Part shown: piece after piece, positions 1 to 11,005 of the stretch
How positions within the stretch are numbered: position 1 is the first letter of the stretch
How the letters are laid out: every line of letters begins with the position of its first letter
Assembly: GCF_963678975.1 (NCBI RefSeq)
Contig: NC_089274.1
Location: 27,529,053 to 27,593,052, forward strand
Source: Dysidea avara
Taxonomy: Eukaryota > Porifera > Demospongiae > Dictyoceratida > Dysideidae
DNA length: 64,000 nt
Direction: 5' to 3'
Position numbers and translations under genes: made by a program
The notes under the pieces: generated by a model
The model's database searches: none
What the model was told of the DNA's origin: nothing
What the model saw: only the letters and a program-made list of their open reading frames with translations

Positions 1-74
1 AGAATAGGAGGTAGTATATACAAGTTATATCCCTCCTAGGAGTGATATAACTTGTATATACTACCTCCTATTCT
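1..74. repeat. Near-perfect 74-bp palindrome
   Basis: The first 37 bases are the reverse complement of the next 37 with one mismatch (positions 32/43), and there is no spacer; the dyad axis is between 37 and 38. It could form a cruciform or a hairpin transcript. It begins at the window's first base, so its true left end may lie outside. It could be a small foldback element. Confidence 0.9.
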
Positions 75-354
75 CATTAATGCATTCCAAGCATTCTCAG
101 AAATCATTTGATTTCTTTGATGAAACTGTGTGATCTCGTTCTCCTTTAATATAGCAACACTTCACAGGATCGATAGTGGGTTTTAGTTTTTGTAAAGTGA
201 GCCAAGGCATAGATCATGGACTTGGGGAAGAAGATAGTTCATTGTTTTAATGAAGAAGGTCACAGGTTAGTTAATATTAAACATGTTACATTCAATAGTT
301 ACGTGGGGATGTCCCACAGACACTGGGTGTAGCGCTTAATTGATTTGGCCATTA

Positions 355-797
355 GGCCCCTATTTGGTGATTATTAGTTTCTCATCCAGCCTTTCTAATT
401 ATTATGATGCGGGCGGGAGGATATTACCATTATGCCATTATTTTATAATATTAACACACTGATGTACAGACCTTGTCCAAATTGTCTTTCTTTCTTACTA
501 CAAACATTTCCTTCACTACTTTTCGTGATCGCCAACTGTCTTTCGACAGTCAACTGAAAGCCCGCTTTGATGAAGTCGATAAAACACGATTGCAACTGAC
601 ACTGCAGCAATTTGCTAAGGAAACAACAGTTCTCCTGGCGATATTTAGCGCATTGTAGCGTTCATCAAATAATTATAACAGTTTGGTATCACGTGTTCTT
701 CTGAGCATGCACAGAGTAAATAATGGCTTTCCATGCGGTAGCTTATAAGAAGGATGCGGGCGGTGGATGAGAAACTAATAATCACCAAATAGGGGCC
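355..797. mobile_element. Harbinger-like MITE with 33-bp terminal inverted repeats
   Basis: Terminal inverted repeats at 355-387 and 765-797 match perfectly (starting GGCCCCTATTTGGTG). They are flanked by the 3-bp duplication TTA at 352-354 and 798-800. A TWA target duplication is the hallmark of PIF/Harbinger transposons. The 443-bp body holds no credible ORF, so this is a non-autonomous copy. The adjacent diverged repeat at about 905-1022 is the same host repeat without the insert, which supports the boundaries. Confidence 0.8.
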
Positions 798-904
798 TTA
801 GTGTTAACAGTATTCACTACTTTAGTTTAATCATGGCTAGTAAAGTAAGTACTTTAGTGTAGTTGAATCGCCTTTACATTGCCGTTTTGACACCTGGCGC
901 GATG

Positions 905-1022
905 TCACACACTCGTAGTGACTGGGCGTGGCGCGTAATTGGCTAGGCCATTATAGCGCTGTAAACATATTCACTGCTTTAGTTTATTCATGGCTAGTAT
1001 AGTAAATACTTTATAGTGCACT
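905..1022 (+). repeat. Sister copy of the repeat that hosts the MITE (empty site)
   Basis: This stretch matches, with divergence, the sequence on both sides of the MITE: about 310-354 (gatgtc-cacac ... ggccatta) followed by about 801-865 (attcactactttagttta ... atggctagta). It is therefore an uninterrupted paralogue of the insertion locus. No coding capacity is seen. Confidence 0.7.
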
Positions 1023-1267
1023 TAAGCTTCATTATGAGCTGTTCAGCTCGTATTTGGGCTTCCTGTGTTTAATTGCGTACCCACGATCGAAGCGATCTGC
1101 ATGCTCGTGACGATACACTTACGTTCGGCCTCTCAGCAGTGCCTTGTCGTTGCTCTTACGACGTTACCCACAATCGAAAGTCACATGGTCCCATATAAAT
1201 ACACTCGCAAAGCATTCCTGCAGTTTCCATGTACACTTGCAGGTGATTCACCCAAGTGGAATATATT

Positions 1268-1380
1268 AGTTGTAACATGGGCACTTGTGATTTGCCTGAA
1301 ATATACACACTCGCACTCGGGCTGCGCCCTCGTGCTCGTGTGTATATTCCAGGCAAATCACTCATGCCCATGTTACAACT
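1268..1380. repeat. Foldback element, family 1
   Basis: Two 54-base arms (1268-1321 and 1327-1380) are nearly perfect inverted repeats around a 5-base loop, ctgcg. The outer ends read agttgtaac and gttacaact. A second, more diverged member with the same ends and a similar GC-rich centre lies at 29,932-30,032. Confidence 0.8.
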
Positions 1381-1537
1381 ACTACATATATATTTATATA
1401 GTTGAATTTCCAACAACATGCAGCTCAAGATTAAATAAGGAGTACTCAAAATGTATATATACCTCTACAAGGCAATACTATGTTTGCAAACAATATTTCA
1501 TTATGTTAATATGACTATTAGTTAAACAAGCACATAC

Positions 1538-2019
1538 CATCAACTATTATCATCACTGTTGCATTAATACTGTGGTTAAGCACACTTCTGCAAGTATATT
1601 GTCCCTCATCTGATTTTGAACGATTGTAAAATCTCAAATTGGTGAGTAGAGCTATGTACTCCACTACAGTATACATGTTTGTGTTATAAACAAATACAAT
1701 GTACAGATACATCAGCTCAATAAGTATCACATACCATAAATCCTTGATTGACTATTATTGGTGATCACCTCAGAATTAGGATCAAGCCATTCCATTGAAT
1801 CTTGATAAAAGCATGATATCGTTTCTGCACCACAGTCAGTAGGAAAAATGCAGTCCACAAATTTTGGAAATACTTTTGGTATGGAGGTGGAACTAACAGT
1901 ATCTCCTGTGAATGTATATTAACATAGTTAAAATTACACATGTAAACTATAAGGACACAACATACACGTAATATAATATGCTAACCTATTACAATGATGA
2001 AGATAGACAAGTAAAACAT
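1538..2019 (-). CDS. Ig receptor gene A1, 5' exons (leader and first Ig domain), partial
   Basis: Three minus-strand exons join in frame: 1986-2019 (start codon plus hydrophobic leader MFYLSIFIIVI), 1735-1905 and 1538-1651. All introns are phase 1, with donors GTTAGC and GTATGT and acceptors cacag and catag. Intron lengths are 80 and 83 bp. The last two exons form one Ig domain: Cys in ISCFY, Trp in MEWLDPN, then FYNRSKSDEGQYTC (the D-x-G-x-Y-x-C signature). The exon lengths and the RIYG and YNRSKSDEG sequences match the first exons of gene B. A further donor (GTATGT) follows 1538, but no next exon is visible down to base 1, so the rest lies off the left edge or is lost. The ligand is unknown. 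Confidence 0.8.
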
Positions 2020-2949
2020 GATGACAAAATTAAACTAAGTAGTTATAATGTTAATGTGTACATTTATGTAGTTTTTAAATTGTAATTGCATGCACAATAT
2101 TATATACATTATAGTTATACATGCAACATACATCATCATGCAGATTTGTAATACACATATGAAATTTGTTTACTGCACATGTACACACAGTAGTAGTAGT
2201 ATTTCATTTTCATGTTGTATATTATGTAATTATGTGATGTATTGATATTTTAATTAATTACACAGCTTTTGTAAACTTTAGTTACACAGAGCTTGATATG
2301 TAAACACATGATGTGCAGGTGAGTAAACATAAACATGTTCTTCTATACTAGTAGCTAGCCATGCAAGTAATCTTGTGAATAATATTTATCAGAGGAAGAG
2401 TATTCAATATTTGCAGACATTTACACTATTAACTATGTATAGACTTGTATATGCTACCCATTTTAGTAAAATCTTCAATTCCGTTAATACCAATGTTTTC
2501 TTCCTTGAAAGTTTATCATATGTTATATCATGTGTGCAAACATTATCCTTGCATGTGCTTACTATTGTCTACACAAGTCAGCAAAACCATATACATACAT
2601 GATTGGAATAGTCAAATAACTATCTAAAGCTGTTAACACTATTAAATGTAAAATGCATATACAAAACTTCTAATTCAATGCATGAATAATAATGTATTAA
2701 GTGCGTAATCTCAAAGAAACCCTGCATATTATGTTTTGTCACAATTCCTTGTCAGTTGTCAGTCGCTCCAGCAGCATCGTCCTTATGTGCAACAATTACT
2801 TGTTGTGTTCCACCATATTCCCACTACAATGATCAATGTGTACTGTATAGCTAACCTATGACAGGTACAAAGAAAGCATAGCTTATTTGGTAACATCATT
2901 GTTAACAAAGTTATAGCTAACGAATGCCGTAAAATGTAGAGTAGGGCTT
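2020..2949. other. Gene-free stretch upstream of A1
   Basis: AT-rich sequence with no coding exon I can support. It should contain the A1 promoter, but I see no convincing core element. The same stretch in copy 2 is interrupted at 54,621, which corresponds to position 2,547/2,548 here. Confidence 0.5.
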
Positions 2950-3297
2950 ATCATACAGTACGATAGTAACTGTATAGTAGGGACCACAAAGGAGTAGGCG
3001 TGGCCCACAAAATAATATCACCCAAACATCAGCCTCAATTTTCCCTTACAACGATGAGGCAGTATTGGTGAGGTAAAACTAAACCCAAACAAGCTTTTAG
3101 ATCGACCCAAAATGCTTTCAACAAGTTCTTGATTAAAATGTTGTGTAACGGGTTGAACATAGCTGACAACGAAGTGTAATGGTAACTTCACTTTTCACAT
3201 GATAATTGATATAGCTGGGGCACGCGGTGCCTTTTCAGATACAGTATGCGTGGGGTCACCAGCTATAATAAAATTATTTACAAAAAAAGTTAACAAA
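2950..3297 (+). repeat. Dispersed repeat family 2 (atacagtacgatag start)
   Basis: Begins with a short hairpin (atacagtacgatag ... ctgtat), then gtagggaccacaaagga. Relatives start at 14,559, 37,568 and 56,889 (duplicate), with a diverged one at about 55,840. The family carries shared blocks such as ggcagtattggt and gatcgacc, and has no ORF. It is immediately followed by the hairpin at 3,298-3,602, which may be its 3' part. Confidence 0.7.
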
Positions 3298-3602
3298 CAA
3301 GTACATGAAAAAATTTGGAATTTTCAACTAGAGTAGGGACGACAGTACATTGATAAAAAGTACTGAAACAAGTGCATAGGGGTAGTGAATAATACTAAAA
3401 TACAGTTAAATAATAAGACGTGTTATATCCCTACTGTGCTTAAGATGCCATAATGGAAATGCACAGTAGGGATATAACACATCTTATTATTTAACTGTAT
3501 TTTAGTATTGTTCACTACCCCTATGCACTTGTTTCAGTACTATTTATCAATGTACTGTCGTCCCTACTCTAGTTGAAAATTCCAAATTTTTTCGTGTACT
3601 TG
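3298..3602. repeat. Long hairpin with 142-bp arms
   Basis: Arms 3298-3439 and 3461-3602 are almost perfectly complementary around a 21-base loop. Transcription through it would give a long double-stranded RNA. The duplicate is at 57,223-57,527, and the inner arms of the foldback at 15,391-16,022 are related (shared aatttggaattttcaacta and gtagggatataacac blocks). Confidence 0.9.
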
Positions 3603-5340
3603 TAATATTATAGGAATATCCCATTTGGGTGCACATGTATTGCTAAAAATACTCTTAGATACAATCTCAAAGCATTCAAATCTCAAAATTTTCCTGTGGG
3701 GCATTCCCCCAGACCCCCCCTAGTGTGGGCATGCTTTGCCTGCTGGTGTGCTTTACACACTAAGATACGGTTAATTATTTTAAACACACATTGTAGCTTA
3801 GAGCCACTCCACATGACTTGCCCACCCACTTTTGAGTACTGTTCTCCACCCCTGGATAGAGCAGTCAACTACCCTGATAGAACAGTCACATGCATGTATT
3901 ATTAGTTTACCTCTACCAAAGTTGTATCTCTTAAGATCTGATTTTATTCTGGGGGCATGCCCCCTGACCACTAGAATACTAGCATCCATGTTTGGTGTAT
4001 GTATGCTTTAAACTTCATGTAACTCCACCTCTTAACTCTTTAGCCTGCTCCTGATACAGTACCAGCAGAAGAAAGCAAGCAAGCCCAATCCCAACATATG
4101 TTAAAAATGTCAGCTTTTAAGTTAATTTGGTGAAAAGATTCAATCTCGGAATACAAAAATTTCTTAGGGGATCATGCCCCACATCCTCCTAGATTTAAGG
4201 CTGCATGCAACAGAAATTTTGAAAAACTTGTCACCAGAATTTCTGGAGCTGCCCTTGCACAAACTCCAAATTGCTATCTTCTGCATGTGTAATCATTTTT
4301 AACATTAAAAAAGCCATGATTGGGATTTAATATTGAGCTATTTTTAATACATACCTTTTAGACAAATGTGAATCATGGTTTATGGCTGGTCAGATATTGT
4401 AGTGACCCAAGTATCCTGTGACATATTAAGACCTAGCTGCTAACTTATTTAAGTTAGTCTTATATCTCTTTAAAAATTGCATTCTCTAATCTTCTATTAG
4501 AATAATTGACTGCTCTATTAGAATACATCTGACTTCTCTATTAAAAATATGCAAACCTGGCCGTAAGTTAAATTTCAAAAGTGGGTTCCAGAACACCCAG
4601 GAACCCCCAATAAATATGCCCCTGTGCTGTCCAAGATATCTCCTGCCAGTGCGTGAAATAGTGTATGCTCTAATATAATATCCATTATGACCTTCATTTA
4701 TATATATGGCCACAATTATGTTTCTTTTCAGTTGTAAGCAGGATGGATTCAGCAACAATGAAGTGATAGCTCAATCAGAGTATATATACTGCATGAGTGT
4801 TCTATTAGAATATATCGATCTACACTATGTACCATGCCAATATGTAGGATACGATCTGAAGTTATTCTTGCTAGTAATAAACTAAGAATTACACTGAAAA
4901 GTTAAATTTAGCATATTTGCTGTGACCCAAAAGATGTTTTTGAAATCTGACAGGCATTTTCTATTTTCCATGCATTTCTGAAATTTCACACAAAAAGATG
5001 TGAGCAATGGACCAGAAGCACAATTCCATATCCAACAAATTCATAAAATGCATGCATAATTATTGAACTGTCATGAACAAGTAATGATGCACTTTGTTCA
5101 CAAAATTATATTTTATTGTAAATCTTTTAAATTATAATTAGTTATTTTACTTCTTAGTTAGGTACTATCTAATAGTCACAGAAATGAGTAAAATCTCTAT
5201 GCAAATATATACAGCTTGGCTGTCCAAAAGGGTGCATCTATGAAATTAAAAGAAACTAGTGAGGACTGATGTGGCAAAGAATAAGTGGTAATGCTACTAT
5301 GTTTTACAAAAATTTAATATTAGTTTAGTCCTGCTGTATT
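3603..5340. other. Gene-free repetitive stretch
   Basis: No gene is supported. It contains GC-rich snippets of the ggggcat-ccccagac type (3,695-3,720 and 3,950-3,975), typical of old dispersed elements, and several copies of the short tctattaga motif (about 3,855-3,893, 4,491-4,548 and 4,797-4,822). Confidence 0.5.
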
Positions 5341-6128
5341 GGGTGTAACTGGAGTACTGGACTGGAACACTGCACTGGACTACTGAAATGACATATTTTT
5401 TGGTTTTTACACAATCTGAAGTTGTTTTTTTTTGAGAAGGGCCTTCAAAAAACTTGCAGTCTGCTACTAAAATGATGAGTGTGAGGAGTGGAGTAAGTAA
5501 TAACTAACTTCTCTTATACTCTATGGTATTTATACACTTCTTAGTATTGTGCTTGGGGATTGTAATATATAGCAATAGCTAACCAAAAATCATTTTACTA
5601 TATTTGTGTTACCTACGTATGATACACTATATCCTTGAACTAAATAGCTCTGACCGCTGGGACACAACCTATCCTTCTGAAGACAATCTATTGTAGCTAA
5701 ATTCATTCCTACATGCAATATAAACAAACTCATTGTACAACTGTTGGTTTTTTTTTGCAATCATGATTAGTTCTTACATGTGCTGATTGACGTACCATAA
5801 TATTTGACCAAACTTGTTAGCACTGTACAAGCTTGCAACTACCTCCAAGACGTTATCGTTGGTTAACCAAAACTAGAACATTCCCTGCAGCATACTGATA
5901 AGGAGTATAGGTTTATGTACTGTAAAAGAACATAATAAATAGAGATGAAATCACTGTAAGTCAGTTTTTGCTTACTCCACTCCTCACACTCATCATTTTA
6001 GTAGCAAACTGCAAGTTTGCTGGAGGCCCTTAGCTAGCAAGACTCAATAAAATCAACCTCAGAATGTGTAAAAACCAAAAATATGCCAGTCCAATTCAAG
6101 TCCAGTAGTCCAGTGATTAGTTACACCC
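5341..6128. mobile_element. Mutator-like non-autonomous element
   Basis: Long inverted repeats of about 150 bp begin GGGTGTAACT (5341) and end AGTTACACCC (6128). They are flanked by a perfect 9-bp duplication, tgctgtatt, at 5332-5340 and 6129-6137. Long TIRs with a 9-bp target duplication are characteristic of Mutator-like elements. The 788-bp body has no transposase ORF. The duplicate is at 59,268-60,056. Confidence 0.75.
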
Positions 6129-6405
6129 TGCTGTATTCCCAATTAATTCATACTAACACAACTTTTTTCTCTACACTGACTATTGAAAAAGGCAGCCAAT
6201 GCCTTAAAATAAATAAATAAGGAATGCAGCAAGACTGTAATGATAAAGGACCAATGTCAGATACAATGTTGCATTACCGTTCATTCTTGGCTGCACATTA
6301 GTCGCCAGTTACTTTTATTTTCTTGGTTGCACCCTTTTGTACAACCAAGCTGTTTTGCATGTGGTATACATATCATTTTACAATGGTGCATGGCGTTCTC
6401 ATTTT

Positions 6406-6928
6406 CAGTGTTGGGCAAGTTACTTTGTAAAAGTAACTAGTTACATATTACATATTACTTGCAACTGAACTATTTAGTTACAGTTACATATTACCCATAA
6501 AATAAAGTAACTGTAATAATATTACATATTATATTACTTTGTGTCCATAGCCTTAAACTGTCACGTGTGAAACTACCACCTTATCACGTGATATGATTGC
6601 GTTGTTGGACAATATGCAAATTTTGGTTATAAATAAGAAGCTGGTGAATAAGCTTCATTCAGTAGGCCTCGTTACTTCGTTGTGGCTAGGCGTTACTCAG
6701 GGGATAACTAACGAGATTAGTAACTTCGTTACTTGTAGTAATAATATTGCATAATATTAGACTCGTTACAGTAACTATATTACTTAGGTAACGCGTTACA
6801 TTTGTAAGTAAAGTAGCTTACGTTATATTACCTATTTTTATAGCGTATTTCGTTATATTACTTTGTTACCACAAAAGTAATAATATTACGTAACGCATTA
6901 CATAAGTAACGCGTTACTCCCAACACTG
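6406..6928. mobile_element. hAT-like MITE, copy 1a
   Basis: Ends are CAGTGTTGGGCAAG and CTCCCAACACTG, and an exact 8-bp duplication ctcatttt lies at 6398-6405 and 6929-6936. An 8-bp duplication and CAGNG-type ends point to the hAT superfamily. The interior is built from many short gttac/gtaac motifs, giving strong internal self-complementarity, and has no ORF. Other members are at 10,017-10,502, 12,495-13,010, 60,334-60,856 and 63,887 onward. Confidence 0.85.
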
Positions 6929-6996
6929 CTCATTTTTAATGCTTGTGTTTTCAATTGAATATAAGTTTCTAAAAAACATGTTAAATACGCTATATA

Positions 6997-7318
6997 CAGT
7001 GGAACCTCTCTTATACAAATCGTTATTATCCAGGTACCTCTGTTGTCTGGACAGCCCAAATCAGTCATGTGGCTTTGTAGCCTATCACTATTATGAAGTT
7101 TGGGTTAGATGAAAGTTCAAGGGTAATAACCTGAAGGTTACTATTTACCCTGTTAGGTGGCTTGCGTATATGACTTCATCCTCTGTCCACCAAACTTTAC
7201 AACAACACTAACTGATAGCAATAATGACATTACTAAATACTTTATGGATATTAGCATGCATTTCTTATTTCTGAGATATGGGCAGTACCAGATTGTCCAG
7301 ATAAGAGAGGTTCCACCG
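6997..7318. mobile_element. pogo/Tigger-like MITE
   Basis: Termini CAGTGGAACCTCTCTTAT and ATAAGAGAGGTTCCACCG are inverted repeats flanked by TA dinucleotides (6995-6996, 7319-7320). CAGTGGAACCTC-type ends with a TA target are typical of the pogo/Tigger group of Tc1/mariner. It is 322 bp with no ORF. The duplicate is at 60,925-61,214. Confidence 0.75.
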
Positions 7319-7335
7319 TAGGGTGATTAGACATG

Positions 7336-7610
7336 TAGCATGGGGCGGTGGAGCAAGCCAGAGTGAGGAGGCCAGGCCAGCTGTAAATTGAAAACCAAAA
7401 AAAAAAAAAAAGATCACAGGCTGCTGACAATAACTGCTCTCCACCAATTATATCTCCTTATTTATACATAACTAAGTAGCTTGCTACACTGCTTCTCTGA
7501 ATACTGTAATTGCTTTATTAGAGTATCCAGATCCTGATTGTTCTATTAGAGTATCTCGATCTTTTCTTGCAAATAGTGTCCCAAAAAAGTAGAGGGGGCA
7601 TGGCCCCTCT
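7336..7610 (+). repeat. Dispersed repeat family 3
   Basis: Starts near ggggcggtggagcaagccag and runs through gctgctgacaataactgctc and two tctattagagtatc units. A clear relative is at about 28,934-29,215, inside intron 2 of gene C. The second duplication copy carries it at about 61,235-61,500. No coding capacity. Confidence 0.65.
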
Positions 7611-8672
7611 CAGGCCTGCCAACCTAGGAAACAGAAAAATCTTGAGACCTGGTCTTGACATCCAGAATGGACTACTGTATCTGTACATTATTATAGGCAG
7701 ACATGGCAAGTTGCAACAGCCCCCATGCCCATACAATGGGCAGATAGGCCACCTTTACCATGCAACACATATACACATGTCCATCTTCATGTGGGCATCA
7801 ATATAGCATTTAAAACATGTTTTGCATCACTAATCTATGCATGGAATATCTAGACCTGCAGTAAATGTGTGCATGAGTCTTATTTCACCAGCTAGTTAAA
7901 TGTACTTACTCAGAAGTCACTGTGTTGAAAGTGAAACAGTTACTCTTTTATTCAGTGCTTTGAAGTTGTAACACATGACTGGACTATGGAACATTCTTGA
8001 TATAAGCCACTAGGTGCTTATAATATCACGTGATGACTTAGCGGAGATGTGTCGATTTCATCCTAGAGGCTGAAAGCAAGTAAAATACTCCAGGCACATA
8101 GTACATACCATTTGTATAGACTACAAACCCAGCTGGGAAAGCAGGTACTCTTACGTGACGTACAAACCAAGCGCTTCAGGGTTGGTATTCTGATCAGAGT
8201 TCTGACTCAACTCCAGATCTTGCTCCAGATACTCTCCAATACATTGGTATTAAATAGAAGGCCAAAGACGAATCCTTGCCCTACCATACAGTACGTACTG
8301 TATGATAACAACGACTATCATTAAAATAACTTTTTGTAGACACATGCAACAATAAATTAGAGCATTTCAGACAGACTCATGCTCTTGATTATGTATGGAT
8401 TTCATGTGTTAATGGAGACAGGTTGAATCAGTTGCATAGCAGAACCAAATCTTTTGAATGTTCTATTAGAGTAGTTAGGTGACTGCTCTATTAGAGTATA
8501 TCGATCTGGTGCATTCCCAGCACTGATTCATGTAGTATTCCATTCTTGCATAACCTTTAGCACAAATTCTGGTAAATCAAGGAAAAGTAAGTTGGCTATT
8601 GACTACAACAGTTGCTTAATTTTAGCAACTGGATATTGGAAAAGTGAGGGGGCACTGCCCCTCCACTTGTAA

Positions 8673-8673
<1 letters not shown>
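7611..8673. other. Gene-free stretch
   Basis: No exon, RNA gene or bounded element is supported. Two tctattagag motif units lie at 8,458-8,508. Confidence 0.5.
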
Positions 8674-8729
<56 letters not shown>

Positions 8730-8734
8730 GGGGG
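8674..8734 (+). repeat. (GT)n followed by (G)n
   Basis: A simple repeat of about 38 bases of GT and then about 20 G. In copy 2 (about 62,570-62,595) both tracts are much shorter, so the locus is length-variable. Confidence 0.95.
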
Positions 8735-9018
8735 TAGTCTGGCGCCGCCCGCCCCTTCGCAAAAAGTAAGGATCTGGTGAAATACAAATACCTAATCATT
8801 TCAAAAGGAATTCAATTAGACAGCTCACGTAATGCTTGTTACGTCAGATGATTGCACTTCAATTCGAACAAAAGCATTGTGTTGCCAAGGCGATTTCTGT
8901 GTGAACGTCATTGGCATGCACTAATTGGCTAGCGCCGAATCTGGGCGCTAGAAATGATTTAGTATCTGTATTTCACCAGACCCTTACTTTATGCGAAGGG
9001 GCGGGCGGTGCCAGACTA
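8735..9018. mobile_element. Small TIR element next to the G tract
   Basis: Inverted repeats of about 70 bp lie at 8,735-8,803 (tagtctggcgccgcccgccc) and 8,950-9,018 (ends gggcgggcggtgccagacta). The body is about 150 bp and has no ORF. G-rich tracts on both sides obscure any target duplication. Copy 2 keeps only the left arm because of a deletion. Confidence 0.6.
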
Positions 9019-10016
9019 GGGGGGGAGTTGCCCCCACCACACCTCCTATTTCTCCGCCCCTGGCTCTATCAGAGTATTTGATCTGAACCTATGTAAATCA
9101 AATTTTAATTACCTGAATATACTTCCTGGAACCTCCTAGATCTGCCCATGGTATGAGACACTTCTACATGGACTATATAGGTTTTTACTGTATGTAGCTC
9201 TGAGGTCATTTCATGCAAAGATTTGAAAATAAAGTGGAACAAGTCACAGTTGCAGGGTCTGAGGGGTGCAGCCTCCAGATGTTGACAGGTAATCTAGTTA
9301 CATCTAGTAACACTGTTTAAAGAGTGACGATGAAATTTACATGTCTATATTTTGAGATACTTTCAGTTGTACTCTTACAATGAACAAATTTGCTGTGTGA
9401 CTGATCATTGCAAGTCATTTTTGCAAATTTTCGTTATTTCTTTGATATTTTCATCATGTGGCAGTGTTGCCAGAGTGATATAGGTAGGTGGCTGCATTTT
9501 TTAGAAACTGCACTGCTTAACCACTTTCATAAAAATTTAATATTATTAAGTTTTTAACCTAGGTAGTTCAGTGGGTGTGCACAAACACCTCCTCTCATGC
9601 AACAGAAAATTGTATAGTATTCGAATACTCAGTGGTGAATCTAGAAATTTTCAGAGGGGGTTTCAGATACCACTTTAGCAAAGACCAAAAAAAGAAAGAA
9701 GAAAAAGGTTGCAACCTGCTGTTGAATGCTGTAATTGTGATTTCAAAGCAAAAGTATGAAGTCTCTCCAATAGAAAGAACACATTAACTTTTCAAACATA
9801 CCTTATGTAGCTGAAGTCTTTGAGCAGGCTGTAGGACCAGGTGTCCTACAGACTTTCAGCACTTATGCTGTAAAGCATTAATAAATAAAACTATATATAA
9901 CTCGTGGCGATTTTATCACCCACACGACGACTCATCAATAAATTTGGGGCGTGCTATTTTCAGAGGGGGTTTCAACTGAAACCATTGCAACCCCCCTGAT
10001 ACTCTAATAATGCCAA
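9019..10016. other. Gene-free stretch
   Basis: No gene is supported. Two short snippets with ttttcagagggggtttca (about 9,650 and 9,960) suggest fragments of a dispersed element. Confidence 0.45.
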
Positions 10017-10502
10017 CAGTGTTGGGCAAGTTACTTTGTAAAAGTAACTAGTTACATATTACTTGCAACTGAACTATCTAGTTAAAGTTACATATTACCC
10101 ATAAAATAAAGTAACTGTAATAATATTACATATTATATTACTTTGTGTCCACAGCCTTAAGCTGTCACGTGTGAAACTACCACCTTATCACGTGACATGA
10201 TTGCGTTGTTGGATAATATGCAAATCTTAGTTATAAGTAAGAAGCTGGTGAATAAGCTTCATTCAGTAGGCCTCGTTACTTCGTTATGGCTAGGCGTTAC
10301 TAATGAGACTAGTAACTTCGTTACTTGTAGTAATAATATTACATACTATTAGATTCGTTACAGTAACTATATTACTTATGTAATGCGTTACATTTGTAAG
10401 TTAAGTAACTTGCATTATATTACCTGTTTTTATAGCGTATTTCGTTATATTACTTTGTTACCACAAAAGTAATAATATTACGTAACGAGTTACATAACAC
10501 TG
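10017..10502. mobile_element. hAT-like MITE, copy 2, internally deleted at the right end
   Basis: Same family as 6,406-6,928, starting CAGTGTTGGGCAAG. About 20 bases of the right terminus are missing, leaving ...acataacactg. The flanks aatgccaa (10,009-10,016) and aatgccag (10,503-10,510) are a 7/8 match, an aged 8-bp target duplication. Confidence 0.8.
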
Positions 10503-11005
10503 AATGCCAGTCACGTATTTCATTATTTGCAACCAGTTAACTTTGTAGAAATGTTATCAAAATTATATACAGTATTTTGGCATCAGTTATTCAAAATTTC
10601 CTTGGGTGTATGACCTCTCAGTAGCCAGGATTTTTTTGAAGGGGGTTCGGATTTAAAGTGGAATGCCTTAAGGGGAAAACCTGGGTGCTTCCCCTAGACC
10701 ATATTTGAACGAAAATGATGCATACACAAAATGTGCCCTTAGGTAGAAACATTAAAAGGTGCTGTTTGTGCATCTAACTAGCTAAAACCTACATAGTGCT
10801 GTTTATGCAGCTTATAGAAACTATAAACCTATTGTAAAACTAACTAATCTTCACTTCCGGACAGCATACTGACAGCCAACTTCAATTTCCTAGCACACGG
10901 AAGCCTTTAGTGCAATTTGGTGCCCTCAGGGGCAGGTCGACTCTTCAGCAATTGCTAATATTTTTAAACTTTGTGCACAACAACCATAACCAGCAAATTG
11001 ATGTT
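10503..11005. other. Gene-free stretch
   Basis: No gene is supported. It contains a dispersed-element snippet (gccaggatttttttgaaggg, near 10,621) and leads into the LINE remnant. Confidence 0.4.

Noticed and set aside
6240..6440. Small ORF conserved between the two duplication copies
   Set aside because: It runs into the hAT-like MITE and is conserved only because the whole segment was duplicated; no codon signal or homology.
7518..7806. Overlapping 70-80-codon ORFs on both strands, repeated at 61,410-61,698
   Set aside because: They lie in dispersed repeat sequence, have no domain, and the duplication explains the conservation.
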